NCBI RefSeq assembly: GCF_004348335.1
Contig: NZ_SMJW01000001.1
Span: forward strand, 78,839 to 142,838
Source of the DNA: Actinomadura bangladeshensis
GTDB taxonomy: Bacteria; Actinomycetota; Actinomycetes; Streptosporangiales; Streptosporangiaceae
Reading direction: 5' to 3'
Length of the DNA: 64,000 nucleotides
In this document: in pieces, positions 32,642-41,285 of the stretch
Position numbering within the stretch: position 1 is the first letter of the stretch
Layout of the letters: every line of letters starts with the position of its first letter
Position numbers and translations under genes: made by a program
Notes under the pieces: generated by a model
What the model saw: only the letters and a program-made list of their open reading frames with translations
Databases searched by the model: none
Told to the model about the DNA's origin: nothing

Positions 32642-33553
32642 TCAGCCCACCGGGACCGAGTCCAGGGCGGGCGCGGCGTTCGGCCGGGCCCGTTCGATCA
32701 GTGCCGGGAGCACATCGCCGAGTTCGCTCGGGTCCCAGCGTTCGGGGCGGTCGATCGACGGGCCGGGCCGCCAGCCCTCGGCGACGGTGATCGCGTTGCC
32801 TCTGACGCCGAACATGCGGCCCGTGACACCTCGGGAGTGCGGGCTCGCCAGCCACACCACCAGGGGGGCGATCAGGGCCGGGTCCCGCAGCGGGTCGGCC
32901 TCCCGGCCCGCGTAGGTGGAGAGGCCGGCGGTCAGGCGGGACGCCGCGGCCGGGTACACGCAGTTGACGGTGACGCCGTAGCGTTCCAGTTCGAGCGCGG
33001 CGGTGACGGTGAACCCGGCGATCCCCGCCTTCGCGGCGGCGTAGTTGCACTGGCCGGGGTTGCCGAACAGGCCACTGGACGAACTGGTGTTGATGAGCCG
33101 CGCGTCCACCGGTCCGTCCGCCTTGGCACGGGACCGCCAGTGGGCCGCGGCGTGCTGCGAGACGGCGAAAGTGCCGCGCAGGTGCACGCGGATGACGTCG
33201 TCCCAGTCGGCTTCCGTCATGTTCACCAGCATCCGGTCGCGGAGGATGCCGGCGTTGTTGATGACGACATCGAGGCGGCCGAACTCGCGCACAGCGGTCC
33301 CCACCAGGCGTCCGGCGGCCTCGTGGTCGGCGATGTCGTCGGTGTTCGCGACCGCGCGCCCCCCGGTGGCCCGGATCTCCTCGGCGACGAGGGCGGCGGG
33401 GCCGGGGTCGGCGCCGGAACCGTCCCGGGCGCCCCCGAGATCGTTGACGACGACGGCCGCTCCCTGGCGTGCCAGCTCAAGGGCGTACTCCCGGCCGATT
33501 CCCCGGCCGGCGCCGGTGACGATGGCCACGCGCCCCTGGCAGATGTCGGTCAT
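32642..33553 (-). CDS. short-chain dehydrogenase (3-hydroxyacyl-CoA dehydrogenase type)
   Basis: A 303-residue SDR of the group related to the dehydrogenase domain of peroxisomal multifunctional enzyme. It shows the loop TGAGRGIGREYALELARQGA, VVVNDLGG (Asp after strand 2, NAD-type), NNAGILRDRML, NTSSSSGLFGNPGQCNYAAAK with the catalytic Tyr and Lys. The C-terminus extends 40 residues beyond a classical SDR. It would oxidise a 3-hydroxyacyl-CoA. ATG at 33553 overlaps the upstream vestigial gene by four bases. Confidence 0.9.
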   Translation of the reverse strand: MTDICQGRVAIVTGAGRGIGREYALELARQGAAVVVNDLGGARDGSGADPGPAALVAEEIRATGGRAVANTDDIADHEAAGRLVGTAVREFGRLDVVINNAGILRDRMLVNMTEADWDDVIRVHLRGTFAVSQHAAAHWRSRAKADGPVDARLINTSSSSGLFGNPGQCNYAAAKAGIAGFTVTAALELERYGVTVNCVYPAAASRLTAGLSTYAGREADPLRDPALIAPLVVWLASPHSRGVTGRMFGVRGNAITVAEGWRPGPSIDRPERWDPSELGDVLPALIERARPNAAPALDSVPVG

Positions 33554-33810
33554 GACGATGTTGGTCCTTTCTGGGGTTCCGTTCGCTGGTGGGCAGCCCC
33601 GTTGGGAGGGGTGACGAGTCCCGGGTCGGGCTCGACCGGATCGCGGACGCGGCGGGCCCGTGTGTGCACCGATGCCAGCTCGGAGCCGCTGTCGGGCTCG
33701 CTCATCCCGATGGCGAAGAAGCACTCGCCCCGGACGATCGCGGGCAGGAACCGCCGCCGCTCCGCAGCGCGCGGATCAACGGATCGGGCGGCTGGCGGAG
33801 ACGGCCTCAT
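33550..33810 (-). pseudogene. vestigial acyl-CoA dehydrogenase open frame
   Basis: This 86-codon frame contains RRRFLPAIVRGECFFAIGMS followed by EPDSGSELASVHTRAR, the middle-domain FAD/substrate motif of an acyl-CoA dehydrogenase, and nothing else of that 380-residue enzyme. Its ATG overlaps the ligase stop by four bases (33807-33810) and its TGA overlaps the next SDR start by four bases (33550-33553). The internal deletions therefore kept the frame and both coupling junctions. It cannot be an enzyme but may still carry ribosomes through to the next gene. Confidence 0.75.
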
Positions 33811-35294
33811 GATGCGGCGCTCCGGGCCGTCAGGGCGGCGACCAGCGCGTTGCGGTCGAGCTTGCCGACCGGCGTGAGCGGGAGCCGCTGCATGATCACC
33901 ACTTCGTCGGGGCGCTTCGGGCCGGCCACCCCGTCCCGGCAGTGCCGGTGGACGTCCGCGGCGGTGCAGGTGCCGACCACGGCCGCCACCACTCGCTCAC
34001 CGCGGGCCTGGTCCGGGAGGCCGACGACGCCGACGCCGGCCACACCCGGACACGTCCGGATGGCGTTCTCGAGGTCGGCGGGATGGATGTTGAAGCCGCC
34101 CCGGATGATCAGTTCCTTGCGGCGCCCGGCGATGCGCAAGTGACCGTCGCCGTCAAGGCTGCCCAGGTCACCGGTGTGCAGCCAGCCGCCGCGGATCGCC
34201 TCGGCGGTGGCGGCCTCGTCCCTCCAGTAGCCCGCCATCACGGCGGGGCCGCGCACGATGATCTCTCCGATCCGGCCGGGCGGCGCGTCTCGTCCGTCCG
34301 GTTCGACGATGCGGACCTCGACCCCCTCGAAGGGGATCCCGACGCTGCCCCTGCGGTGCGGGCGGGACGGCGAGTCGCCCGCGATCAGCGTGCCCGACTC
34401 GGTCAGCCCGTACCCCTCGATCACGCGGACCGGCAGGGCGTCCTCGACGGTCTCGATGAGATCGGGCGGGCAGGGCGCACCGCCGACGTAGAGGTTGCGC
34501 AGCGAACGCAGTGCGCCCGAATGGACGTGCCCCCGGTCGAGCAGAGCCTGGAGCATGGCCGGGACGACGTCGGCGACCGTCACCCCCTCCGCCTGCACGG
34601 TGGCGGCGAAAGCGTCCGGGGCGAAGCGCCGCCGGACCAGCAGGCGCAGCGGACGCAGGTAGGTGACCAGGAAGGCGATCAGGCCGAACCCGTGCGACAG
34701 GGGAAGGGTGACCAGGCTGACGTCCTCGGGGCCGGCGTCGTCGGCGGTGGCGGCCATCGCGGCGGCGGCGGTCAGGTTGCGATGGGTGAGCATGACGCCC
34801 TTGGACCGGCCGGTGGTGCCGCCCGTGAACAGCACCGCCGCCAGATCCTCTTCGTCGCGCCCGACCGGGACGGGCTCCGCTTCCACCTCCTTCCACGAGA
34901 TGTCACCGCCGTCGCCGACCAGCGGGAAGGTCCCGCCTGCGGTGGTGCGGGCCGCCCGCACGGTCTCCGCGGTGTCCGCGGACACCAGGACGGCGGCGGG
35001 TTCGGCGCTGCCCAGGATGTGCGCGACCTCGTCCGGTACCAGGGCCGGCATCAGCGGAGTGATCGCGGCACCGGCCCGCCAGATCGCCTCGTAGGCCACG
35101 AGGACGTCGACGCCATTGGCCATCATGACCCCGACACGGTCGCCTCGCCGCACGCCCCGCGCCTGGAGACCGCCGGCGAGCCGGCGGGCCCGCTCGCCGA
35201 GCCGGTGGCCGGTCCAGCTCCCCGTGTGGTCGGTGGCCCGGACTCGGTCGCCGTGTCCGGCGAGGTAGGTGTCGATCAGCTCGACGATGTGCAC
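33807..35294 (-). CDS. AMP-dependent acyl-CoA synthetase
   Basis: A 495-residue ANL-superfamily ligase of slightly short length. The A3 motif is LFTGGTTGRSKG, A5 is VIEGYGLTESG, A7 is GWLHTGDLGSLDGDGHLRIAGRRKELIIRGGFNIHPADLE with the hinge and A8 region, and the catalytic Lys lies in LTPVGKLDRNAL. It activates a carboxylic acid, plausibly the acid freed by the amidase, to its CoA ester. GTG at 35294 has GGAG eight bases upstream and follows the SDR stop by 14 bases. Confidence 0.92.
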   Translation of the reverse strand: MHIVELIDTYLAGHGDRVRATDHTGSWTGHRLGERARRLAGGLQARGVRRGDRVGVMMANGVDVLVAYEAIWRAGAAITPLMPALVPDEVAHILGSAEPAAVLVSADTAETVRAARTTAGGTFPLVGDGGDISWKEVEAEPVPVGRDEEDLAAVLFTGGTTGRSKGVMLTHRNLTAAAAMAATADDAGPEDVSLVTLPLSHGFGLIAFLVTYLRPLRLLVRRRFAPDAFAATVQAEGVTVADVVPAMLQALLDRGHVHSGALRSLRNLYVGGAPCPPDLIETVEDALPVRVIEGYGLTESGTLIAGDSPSRPHRRGSVGIPFEGVEVRIVEPDGRDAPPGRIGEIIVRGPAVMAGYWRDEAATAEAIRGGWLHTGDLGSLDGDGHLRIAGRRKELIIRGGFNIHPADLENAIRTCPGVAGVGVVGLPDQARGERVVAAVVGTCTAADVHRHCRDGVAGPKRPDEVVIMQRLPLTPVGKLDRNALVAALTARSAAS

Positions 35295-35308
35295 GTCCGT
35301 GACTCCGT

Positions 35309-36109
35309 TCAGAGCATGGGGATGTTGAGGCCGCCGTCGACGACCAGTTCGGCACCGGTCACATAGGACGCCTCGTCGGAGAGGAGGAAGGCCACGCAGC
35401 GGGCCACCTCCCATGGGCTGCCGACCCTGCCCAGCGGGATCCGGCCGGCCAGGTCCGGCACATGCTCGGCGGGGATCCCCGACAGTGCCCGGCGCAGCAT
35501 CGTCGAGTCGATGACGCCCGGGAGGACGGTGTTGACCCGGACGTTCATCGGCGCCGCGGTGGCGGCGGCGTGCCGGGACAGGCCGAGCAGCGCCGCCTTG
35601 CTCGTGTCGTACGAGATCCCGGCGCCGCCGGTGCGGTAGGCGTTCAGCGACGACATGTTCACCACGGCGCCGCCGCCCGCCCCGGCCATCACCGGCAGTG
35701 CGTGCTGGATGGTGAGCAGGTGGCCGCGCACGTTGACCCGCATGATCTGGTCGAAGGTGTCCGCGGCGGTGTCGGCGACGCTGCCCGCGTCGGCGATGCC
35801 CACGTTGTTGACCAGCAGGTTCAGGCCGCCGAACGCCTTGACCGCCGCCGCGACCGCCGCGGCGCACTGGTCCGGGTCGGCCACGTCGCAGGCAACGGCC
35901 TCGGCCCTGCCCCCGGCGCTCCTGATCTCCTCGGCCGTCGCCTCGGCGGCCTCGGCGCGCAGGTCGGCGACCATGACGGCGGCGCCGTCCCCGGCGCAGG
36001 CCAGCGCGGCGGCCCGGCCGTTGCCGATCGGCAGCGGCTCGCCGTCGCGCGGCGGCCCGTCCGAGCCGCCGCCGATCACCAGCAGCACCTTGTCGTCGAG
36101 TCGTCCCAT
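35309..36109 (-). CDS. short-chain dehydrogenase with extended cofactor loop
   Basis: A 266-residue SDR. The nucleotide-binding loop is enlarged: IGGGSDGPPRDGEPLPIGNG replaces the compact TGxxxGIG. It then has DLRAE after strand 2, NNVGIAD, the Ser strand VVNMSSLN and YDTSK as the Tyr/Lys pair, with a normal C-terminus YVTGAELVVDGGLNIPML. Related proteins with the PIGNGRA loop are known among SDRs of degradation clusters. It lies 24 bases after the amidase and 14 before the ligase in the operon. Confidence 0.9.
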   Translation of the reverse strand: MGRLDDKVLLVIGGGSDGPPRDGEPLPIGNGRAAALACAGDGAAVMVADLRAEAAEATAEEIRSAGGRAEAVACDVADPDQCAAAVAAAVKAFGGLNLLVNNVGIADAGSVADTAADTFDQIMRVNVRGHLLTIQHALPVMAGAGGGAVVNMSSLNAYRTGGAGISYDTSKAALLGLSRHAAATAAPMNVRVNTVLPGVIDSTMLRRALSGIPAEHVPDLAGRIPLGRVGSPWEVARCVAFLLSDEASYVTGAELVVDGGLNIPML

Positions 36110-36133
36110 GGTCCGGTCCTTTCGCGTAGGGGG

Positions 36134-37567
36134 TCAGGCGTGCACGGGCGGGATGCGGCCGGTCCACGGCATCGCGGCCTCCAGCTGGGACGCGACGCGG
36201 ATCAGCACGTCCTCGCGGCCGTGCGCGGCGCCGAACTGCACGCCGATGGGCATCCCATCGGCGGCCCAGTGCAGCGGCAGCGAGATCGCGGGCTGCCCAG
36301 TGACGTTGAACGGGACGGTGAAGGCGCTCGCCTCCATGCCGAGGCTGGAGAACGGGTCCTCCTTCGTGGGCTTGAACAGGCCGAGCGGCGGGGTCTGGCC
36401 GGTGAGCGTCGGGGTGAGCAGCAGGTCCCAGCCGTCGTCGGCCCACCACCGCTCGATCTCGCGGCCCCGCTCGCGGAGCGCGTCGACTCCGGCGGCGTAC
36501 TGGACGCCGGTGACGGTGCGGCCGACCTCGGTGTAGGCCCAGGTCTGCGGTTCCATGTCGTCCTCGGAGAGCGGGCGGCCGACCAGGCGGCCGAAGCGCT
36601 CGATCTCGCGCAGCACCACCACGCCGACGCAGGGCATGAACTCCATCGGCCAGCTGCCCTGGCGGAGCACCTCGGGGAACCCGTCCCGCACATCGTGGCC
36701 GAGACCGGCGAGGACGTCGGCTACGGCGCGGGCCGCGGCCGCGCATTCGGGATCGACCGCGGTCTGCCCGGTCGGGTCCTCGGTGAGCACGCCGATGCGG
36801 AGCCGCCCGGGGTCGGCACCGACCTCCGCGGCGAACGGGCCGGGCGGTGCCCACGCCCCGAAGGCGTCGCCCGGCCGGTGGCCGCCGGTGACGTCCAGCA
36901 GCGCGGCGCAGTCCCGGACGCTGCGGGTCATCCAGCCCTCGTGCGCCATGCCGGACACGTTGTCGGAGTCGATCACCTGGGGGCCCTGCGAGACCCGGCC
37001 CCGGGTGGGCTTGAGCCCGACGACGCCGCACTTGGCCGCCGGTTCACGGACGGACCCGCCGCCGTCGCTGCCGTGGGCGACCGGGACCAGGCCCGCCGCG
37101 ACCGCCGCCGCGGCGCCGCCACTGGATCCGCCGGTGGAGCGGGAGGTGTCCCAGGGGTTGCGGCAGACGCCCCAGCCGGCGGACTCGGTCGTGGCGACCA
37201 GGGCCATCTCGGAGGTGTTGGAGCGCCCGGCCAGGACGAACCCGGCCGCGCGCATCGCCTCGACGAAGTAGGTGTCGTGGTCGGCGCGCAGTCCCGCCGC
37301 GATGACGCCCTTGATGCCGGCGGCGTAGATGTCGCCCTTGGACGGCATGACCTCCTTGAGGAGGTACGGGACGCCGCGGAAGGGCCCGTCGGGGGCGTTT
37401 TCGGCCTCCGCGCGCGCCTTGTCGGCGAGCGTGACGACGACCGAGTTGAGCTGCGGGTCGATCTTGCCGATGCGGGCGAGGGTCTCCTCGACCAGCTCAC
37501 CCGGGGTGATCTCGTTCCGGCGGACGAGTTCTGCTTGGCCGGTTGCGTCGATGAATGCGTCAGGCAT
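36134..37567 (-). CDS. amidase (amidase-signature family)
   Basis: A 477-residue amidase-signature hydrolase. The Ser-cisSer-Lys triad is visible: Lys in VPYLLKEVMPSKG, the cis-Ser in GSDGGGSVREPAA, and the nucleophile Ser in the STGGSSGGAAAAVAAG block. It cleaves an amide to acid plus amine or ammonia in the cytoplasm. ATG at 37567 follows GGGAGGG; an upstream in-frame start would overlap the operator. It is the first gene of a nine- or ten-gene operon running to 28560, and an operator identical in 17 of 19 bases to the one before the TetR gene at 47356 lies 39 bases upstream. Confidence 0.93.
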   Translation of the reverse strand: MPDAFIDATGQAELVRRNEITPGELVEETLARIGKIDPQLNSVVVTLADKARAEAENAPDGPFRGVPYLLKEVMPSKGDIYAAGIKGVIAAGLRADHDTYFVEAMRAAGFVLAGRSNTSEMALVATTESAGWGVCRNPWDTSRSTGGSSGGAAAAVAAGLVPVAHGSDGGGSVREPAAKCGVVGLKPTRGRVSQGPQVIDSDNVSGMAHEGWMTRSVRDCAALLDVTGGHRPGDAFGAWAPPGPFAAEVGADPGRLRIGVLTEDPTGQTAVDPECAAAARAVADVLAGLGHDVRDGFPEVLRQGSWPMEFMPCVGVVVLREIERFGRLVGRPLSEDDMEPQTWAYTEVGRTVTGVQYAAGVDALRERGREIERWWADDGWDLLLTPTLTGQTPPLGLFKPTKEDPFSSLGMEASAFTVPFNVTGQPAISLPLHWAADGMPIGVQFGAAHGREDVLIRVASQLEAAMPWTGRIPPVHA

Positions 37568-37605
37568 GAGGCCCTCCCGTGACCGATCTGAATGTTCCGA
37601 AGGAT

Positions 37606-37624
37606 GTTCAAGTGACCTGGTCAT
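37606..37624. promoter_or_regulatory. TetR-type operator before the amidase operon
   Basis: GTTCAAGTGACCTGGTCAT contains the perfect inverted repeat TGACC-T-GGTCA. It matches GGTCAAGTGACCTGTTCAT before the TetR gene (47285-47303) in 17 of 19 positions. It lies 39 bases before the amidase start, at the right place to block transcription. Confidence 0.65.
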
Positions 37625-37661
37625 GTGTACAAATTCAGCATCGAGTGCCGCCTACCGGCTG

Positions 37662-38996
37662 TCAAGGGGTACCGAGGGCGGCGATGACCTCCGCTGCGGC
37701 CCGCTCCCCGGACCGCACCGCGCCCTCCATGTAGTTCATCCAGACCGCGGACGTCTCGGCTCCCGCCCAGTGGACGCGGTCGAACGGCTCGCGCAGGAGC
37801 GGGCCGTAGCGCGTCCACCCGCCCGGTCCGAAGTTGCCGCCGAAGCAGCCCCGCGTCCACGGTTCGCCCGTCCAGTCGGTCTCCAGGTACTCCGACGGCC
37901 GCGCCGCGCGTTCCCCGAAGTACCGGCCGAGCACCTCCAGCACGGCCGCGCGGCGCGCCCCGGCGGGCAGCCGGGCCAGCGCCCTCGCGTCATCTCCCTG
38001 CGAGAAGGCCACGAGCACGCCGTGGGCACCGTCGGGCGGCGAGTTGTCGAAAGTGACCGTGACGGGGCCGCGGTCGCGCATCAGGCCGCCGCTCAGTCCC
38101 TCGTCCCGCCAGAACGGGGCGCCGTAGAGGCAGTTGATCTTGATGGTCGATCCCGGCGTCATCCGCCGGTGGAGGTCGGCGCGCCCGGCCGGCGGCGGCG
38201 GGTCGTACTCGATCCGGCCGCCGAGCACGGGCGGGACGGCCACGATCGCGCGCCGGGCGCGCACCGTGAGGTCCTCGGCGAGCACCTCCACGCCGTCCGG
38301 CGTCTGCCGGACACCGCGGACGGGAGCGCCCAGGCGCAGATCGCCGGGGCCGAGTGCCCCGGCCAGCCGTACCGAGAGTTCTTGAGCGCCGCCCACGAAC
38401 CTGCGTTCCTGCGCGCCGCCGGCCACCTCCGTCAGCAGGTCCACCGAACCGGCCGACCGGATGTAGGCCAGCACGTGCAGCAGTGACAGCTCCGCCGGCT
38501 CGGCAGCGAAGACCGCCGCGGTCACCATGCGCATGACGCCGAACGTGTCCGGTTCTCCGCTGCTGCGAAGCCAGTCGTCGAAGGGCCGCGCGTCCCATTC
38601 GACGGCATGCGCCGCCGCCCAGGGCGCCTCCGGCGGCAACTCCGACGCCATGCGCTCCAGGTCGGCGAGGAGCCGCTTGGCGCGCTTGTACGCCAGTCGC
38701 CCTCCCGCCAGGTCGATGCGCGTCCTGCCCGCGTGGTAGGTGGCGAACGTGGCGACGCCGAGGTCTCCGGCCAGGACGGCCAGGCGGTCCTGCGTCGGCC
38801 CGATGAACTGCCCGCCCGCCTCCACGGCGCCGCCCGGGGCGGGACGGGTCCAGGTCCGGCCGCCGACCCGGTCGCGCGCCTCGATCACCAGGGGGCGCAG
38901 CCCCGCGCGTCGCAGGTCGCGGGCCGCCACCAGCCCGGCCAGGCCCGCCCCGACCACGGCCACGTCGGCCGTCTCGTCCCTACTCAGGTCGTCCAC
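37662..38996 (-). CDS. flavin-containing amine oxidase
   Basis: A 444-residue FAD-dependent monoamine oxidase-family protein. The dinucleotide fold VAVVGAGLAGLVAARDLRRAG with RVGGRTWT, the substrate-domain start GGQFIGPTQ, and the C-terminal FAD motif HWAGAETSAVWMNYMEGAVRSGERAA are all present. It would oxidise a primary or secondary amine to an imine/aldehyde with H2O2 release. GTG at 38996 is chosen, since it lies inside the end of the dimethylformamidase-like gene (17-base overlap), but the GGAGG is very close, so a later GTG is possible. It is the last gene of the rhamnosidase operon. Confidence 0.88.
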   Translation of the reverse strand: MDDLSRDETADVAVVGAGLAGLVAARDLRRAGLRPLVIEARDRVGGRTWTRPAPGGAVEAGGQFIGPTQDRLAVLAGDLGVATFATYHAGRTRIDLAGGRLAYKRAKRLLADLERMASELPPEAPWAAAHAVEWDARPFDDWLRSSGEPDTFGVMRMVTAAVFAAEPAELSLLHVLAYIRSAGSVDLLTEVAGGAQERRFVGGAQELSVRLAGALGPGDLRLGAPVRGVRQTPDGVEVLAEDLTVRARRAIVAVPPVLGGRIEYDPPPPAGRADLHRRMTPGSTIKINCLYGAPFWRDEGLSGGLMRDRGPVTVTFDNSPPDGAHGVLVAFSQGDDARALARLPAGARRAAVLEVLGRYFGERAARPSEYLETDWTGEPWTRGCFGGNFGPGGWTRYGPLLREPFDRVHWAGAETSAVWMNYMEGAVRSGERAAAEVIAALGTP

Positions 38997-41271
38997 CTCC
39001 GTGGATGGTGTCGCGGTCGGGCCCGCACAACGGCTCGCCGGAAGCGAAGGCCCTGAGAACGTTGTCGGTGATGCGGGAGATGTCGTTGTCGTAGCCGTTG
39101 TGGGCGAGCGCGCCGCACCAGGCGATGGAGCCGGTCGAGAAGACGGCGCCCCCGTTCGGATAGGGCACCAGCACGAGATCCGCCTTGACCGGCCAGTCCG
39201 CGGCCCCGATGGGAATGTCGGAGGGGTCCGACTCATAGGACGAGGAGTGGTCCGAGGGCGACGACGAGGCCAGCACGGCCGCGCCTTCGGGGGTGCCCAG
39301 TGCGGTGTCGGCCCGGTCGACCTCGTATCCGGCGGCACCGTGCTGCTGGACCAGGGAGGGATGGTCCCCGAGGAGATCGTGATCGTCCGCGATCCCCTCG
39401 AAGACGAACGCAACGTCGGGTTCGCGGCTGCGGGCACTCCGCCGGTAGGGCGCCGCACGGTCGTAACCGGCGGCCGTGAAACCCACTCCGACAAGTCCCT
39501 GCGGAGGTCGCCCGCGGTGCCGCCAGATCCCGCCCGGCTCACCGGTCGTGCTGAGGTGTCCCTCGCCGGGGCCGGCCGCCCACGCGCGGGCTCCCGCGGT
39601 GCGGCGGACCTCGATGACGTGGGGCTCTTCAGGCGAATACGACGTCACCCAGTAGAACCCGTTGCCCCCGAGGTACATCACCCGTCCGCCGGCGCGGAGA
39701 TACGCCTGCACGGCGTCGAGCATCCGTTCCGACCAGTACTCGGCATGCGTGCCGATGATGACGACCTTGTAGGGCGACAGGAGTTTCGCGCCCTCGCGGT
39801 GCAGGATCTCGTCGGTGAGGATGTCGGCCTCGTGCCCCTTGTGGCCGAGCCAGTGCGTCAGGTGCAGGTCGGCCGGGAGCAGGTGCGGATAGCTGGGAAC
39901 GTTCTCCCACCTCCCCGGGACGTCGGGGAACTTGAGCCGCACCTTCGGCCGCATCGTGAGGTTCGGCCGCAGCCGCGACGAATAGCACGTCCCGCTGCCG
40001 TCGTCGTGGACGTCGTACAGGCTGAGCAGCCTCATCTCCAGTTCGCCCGGCCGCAGCGGCTCGCCCTGGTCCTCCCAGGACTGGGTGGCCGCGAGGTTGG
40101 CGTAGGCGAGATAGGTCGTGCTGGGGACGAGGTAGGCGATGTCGGAATCCGCCGTGCCCGGCCTCGGGCGGACGAAGAACGGAACGTGATCCTCGGCGGT
40201 GGACGTCCGCAGCCGCGCCGCGTAGATGCCGCTCGGCAGATCCGGCGGCAGCACGAGTTCGACATCGGTCTCCCACCCCGCGTCGGTGAGGTCGTCGTCG
40301 TGGAAGTGGATCGCGCCGTACTCCCCGGGGGCGCGGTGGAAGACCGTCTCCCGGCCCGTCCAGTTCCACCCGGTCATCCCCCGGGCGGGCGTGTTCACCG
40401 TCCGGCCGTGGAACTGATTCGGGGACAGGTCGATCACGTCCCGCGTGCCGGGCCGCAGCGAGAAGTCCCATGCCGCGACCAGGCCGTCCGCACGCGCTCC
40501 GGCGGCGCCGGCGCGAGCGGACACCTCGATCGCCTCGGCGCCGAGCGGGACGCCGTAGAGGCGAGGTGCGTCGATCTTGCCGTTGAAGACCGCCGCGACC
40601 CGGCGCCCGGCGTCGTGACCCGCGATGATCAGGCGCGCTTCGTTCGGCGCCGGCCCTGGGATCGGAGCTTCGACCGCGGCCGTGGAACCGTCGCCCGGCC
40701 ACCGCACCAGCGCGGTCTGACTCACCCGGACCCTTCCGGTCCCGGAGTCGTAGGACGCCGAGACCAGATGCCACCGGCCGGCGCGGAGCGGACGCCCGGT
40801 GCCGACCCGCTCGACCGTCTCACCGTCACCGGCCCAGAACTGCGCATCGCCGTCCGCGCCGATGAACAGCCCGTACCCTCGGGCCCCGTCCCATTTGGTC
40901 AGGAGGCCCTGGACGCCCTTGGCGGGTTGCGTCGGCAGCACCCAGGCATGGAGCGTGATCGCGCCGACCAGCCGCAGCAGCGGATGGTCGGCGACCTCGA
41001 CGCAGGACCCGAAGTTCAGCGGCTGTTCCCGGCCGGGGTACTCGCCGGCGGCCGGGCACTCCAGTTCGGCCTCCAGGAAACCGGGGCCGGCGGGGTTCTC
41101 GTCGCCGTGCAGCAGCCGGACCAGGTCGAAGCCGAACCTGGAGGCGGTGCAGCTGACCTTGAAGGCGACGGTCTCGCCCGGGGCGGCCGTCATCGGGTCG
41201 CTGTATCCGACGATCTCGGTGGCGCGCAGTTCACCGTCGAAGGTGATGCGGTCCCGCACCTCTTCGGACAT
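38980..41271 (-). CDS. N,N-dimethylformamidase large-subunit-like protein
   Basis: A 763-residue protein of the N,N-dimethylformamidase beta-subunit family. It has an N-terminal immunoglobulin-like part, a LamG/concanavalin-like domain in the middle (about residues 110-260, ending AAWDFSLRPGTRDVIDLSPNQFHG), and a C-terminal catalytic domain (VPFFVRPRPGTADSDIAYLVPSTTYLAYAN, VVIIGTHAEYWS, NGFYWVTSY, SIAWCGALAHNGYDN). In the known enzyme a mononuclear iron is held by two Tyr and a Glu; the Glu in GTHAEYWS is a candidate ligand. It hydrolyses N-substituted formamides or other amides. ATG at 41271. No small-subunit gene is seen nearby. Confidence 0.85.
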   Translation of the reverse strand: MSEEVRDRITFDGELRATEIVGYSDPMTAAPGETVAFKVSCTASRFGFDLVRLLHGDENPAGPGFLEAELECPAAGEYPGREQPLNFGSCVEVADHPLLRLVGAITLHAWVLPTQPAKGVQGLLTKWDGARGYGLFIGADGDAQFWAGDGETVERVGTGRPLRAGRWHLVSASYDSGTGRVRVSQTALVRWPGDGSTAAVEAPIPGPAPNEARLIIAGHDAGRRVAAVFNGKIDAPRLYGVPLGAEAIEVSARAGAAGARADGLVAAWDFSLRPGTRDVIDLSPNQFHGRTVNTPARGMTGWNWTGRETVFHRAPGEYGAIHFHDDDLTDAGWETDVELVLPPDLPSGIYAARLRTSTAEDHVPFFVRPRPGTADSDIAYLVPSTTYLAYANLAATQSWEDQGEPLRPGELEMRLLSLYDVHDDGSGTCYSSRLRPNLTMRPKVRLKFPDVPGRWENVPSYPHLLPADLHLTHWLGHKGHEADILTDEILHREGAKLLSPYKVVIIGTHAEYWSERMLDAVQAYLRAGGRVMYLGGNGFYWVTSYSPEEPHVIEVRRTAGARAWAAGPGEGHLSTTGEPGGIWRHRGRPPQGLVGVGFTAAGYDRAAPYRRSARSREPDVAFVFEGIADDHDLLGDHPSLVQQHGAAGYEVDRADTALGTPEGAAVLASSSPSDHSSSYESDPSDIPIGAADWPVKADLVLVPYPNGGAVFSTGSIAWCGALAHNGYDNDISRITDNVLRAFASGEPLCGPDRDTIHGGGRPE

Positions 41272-41285
41272 GTCCGTATCCCTCC

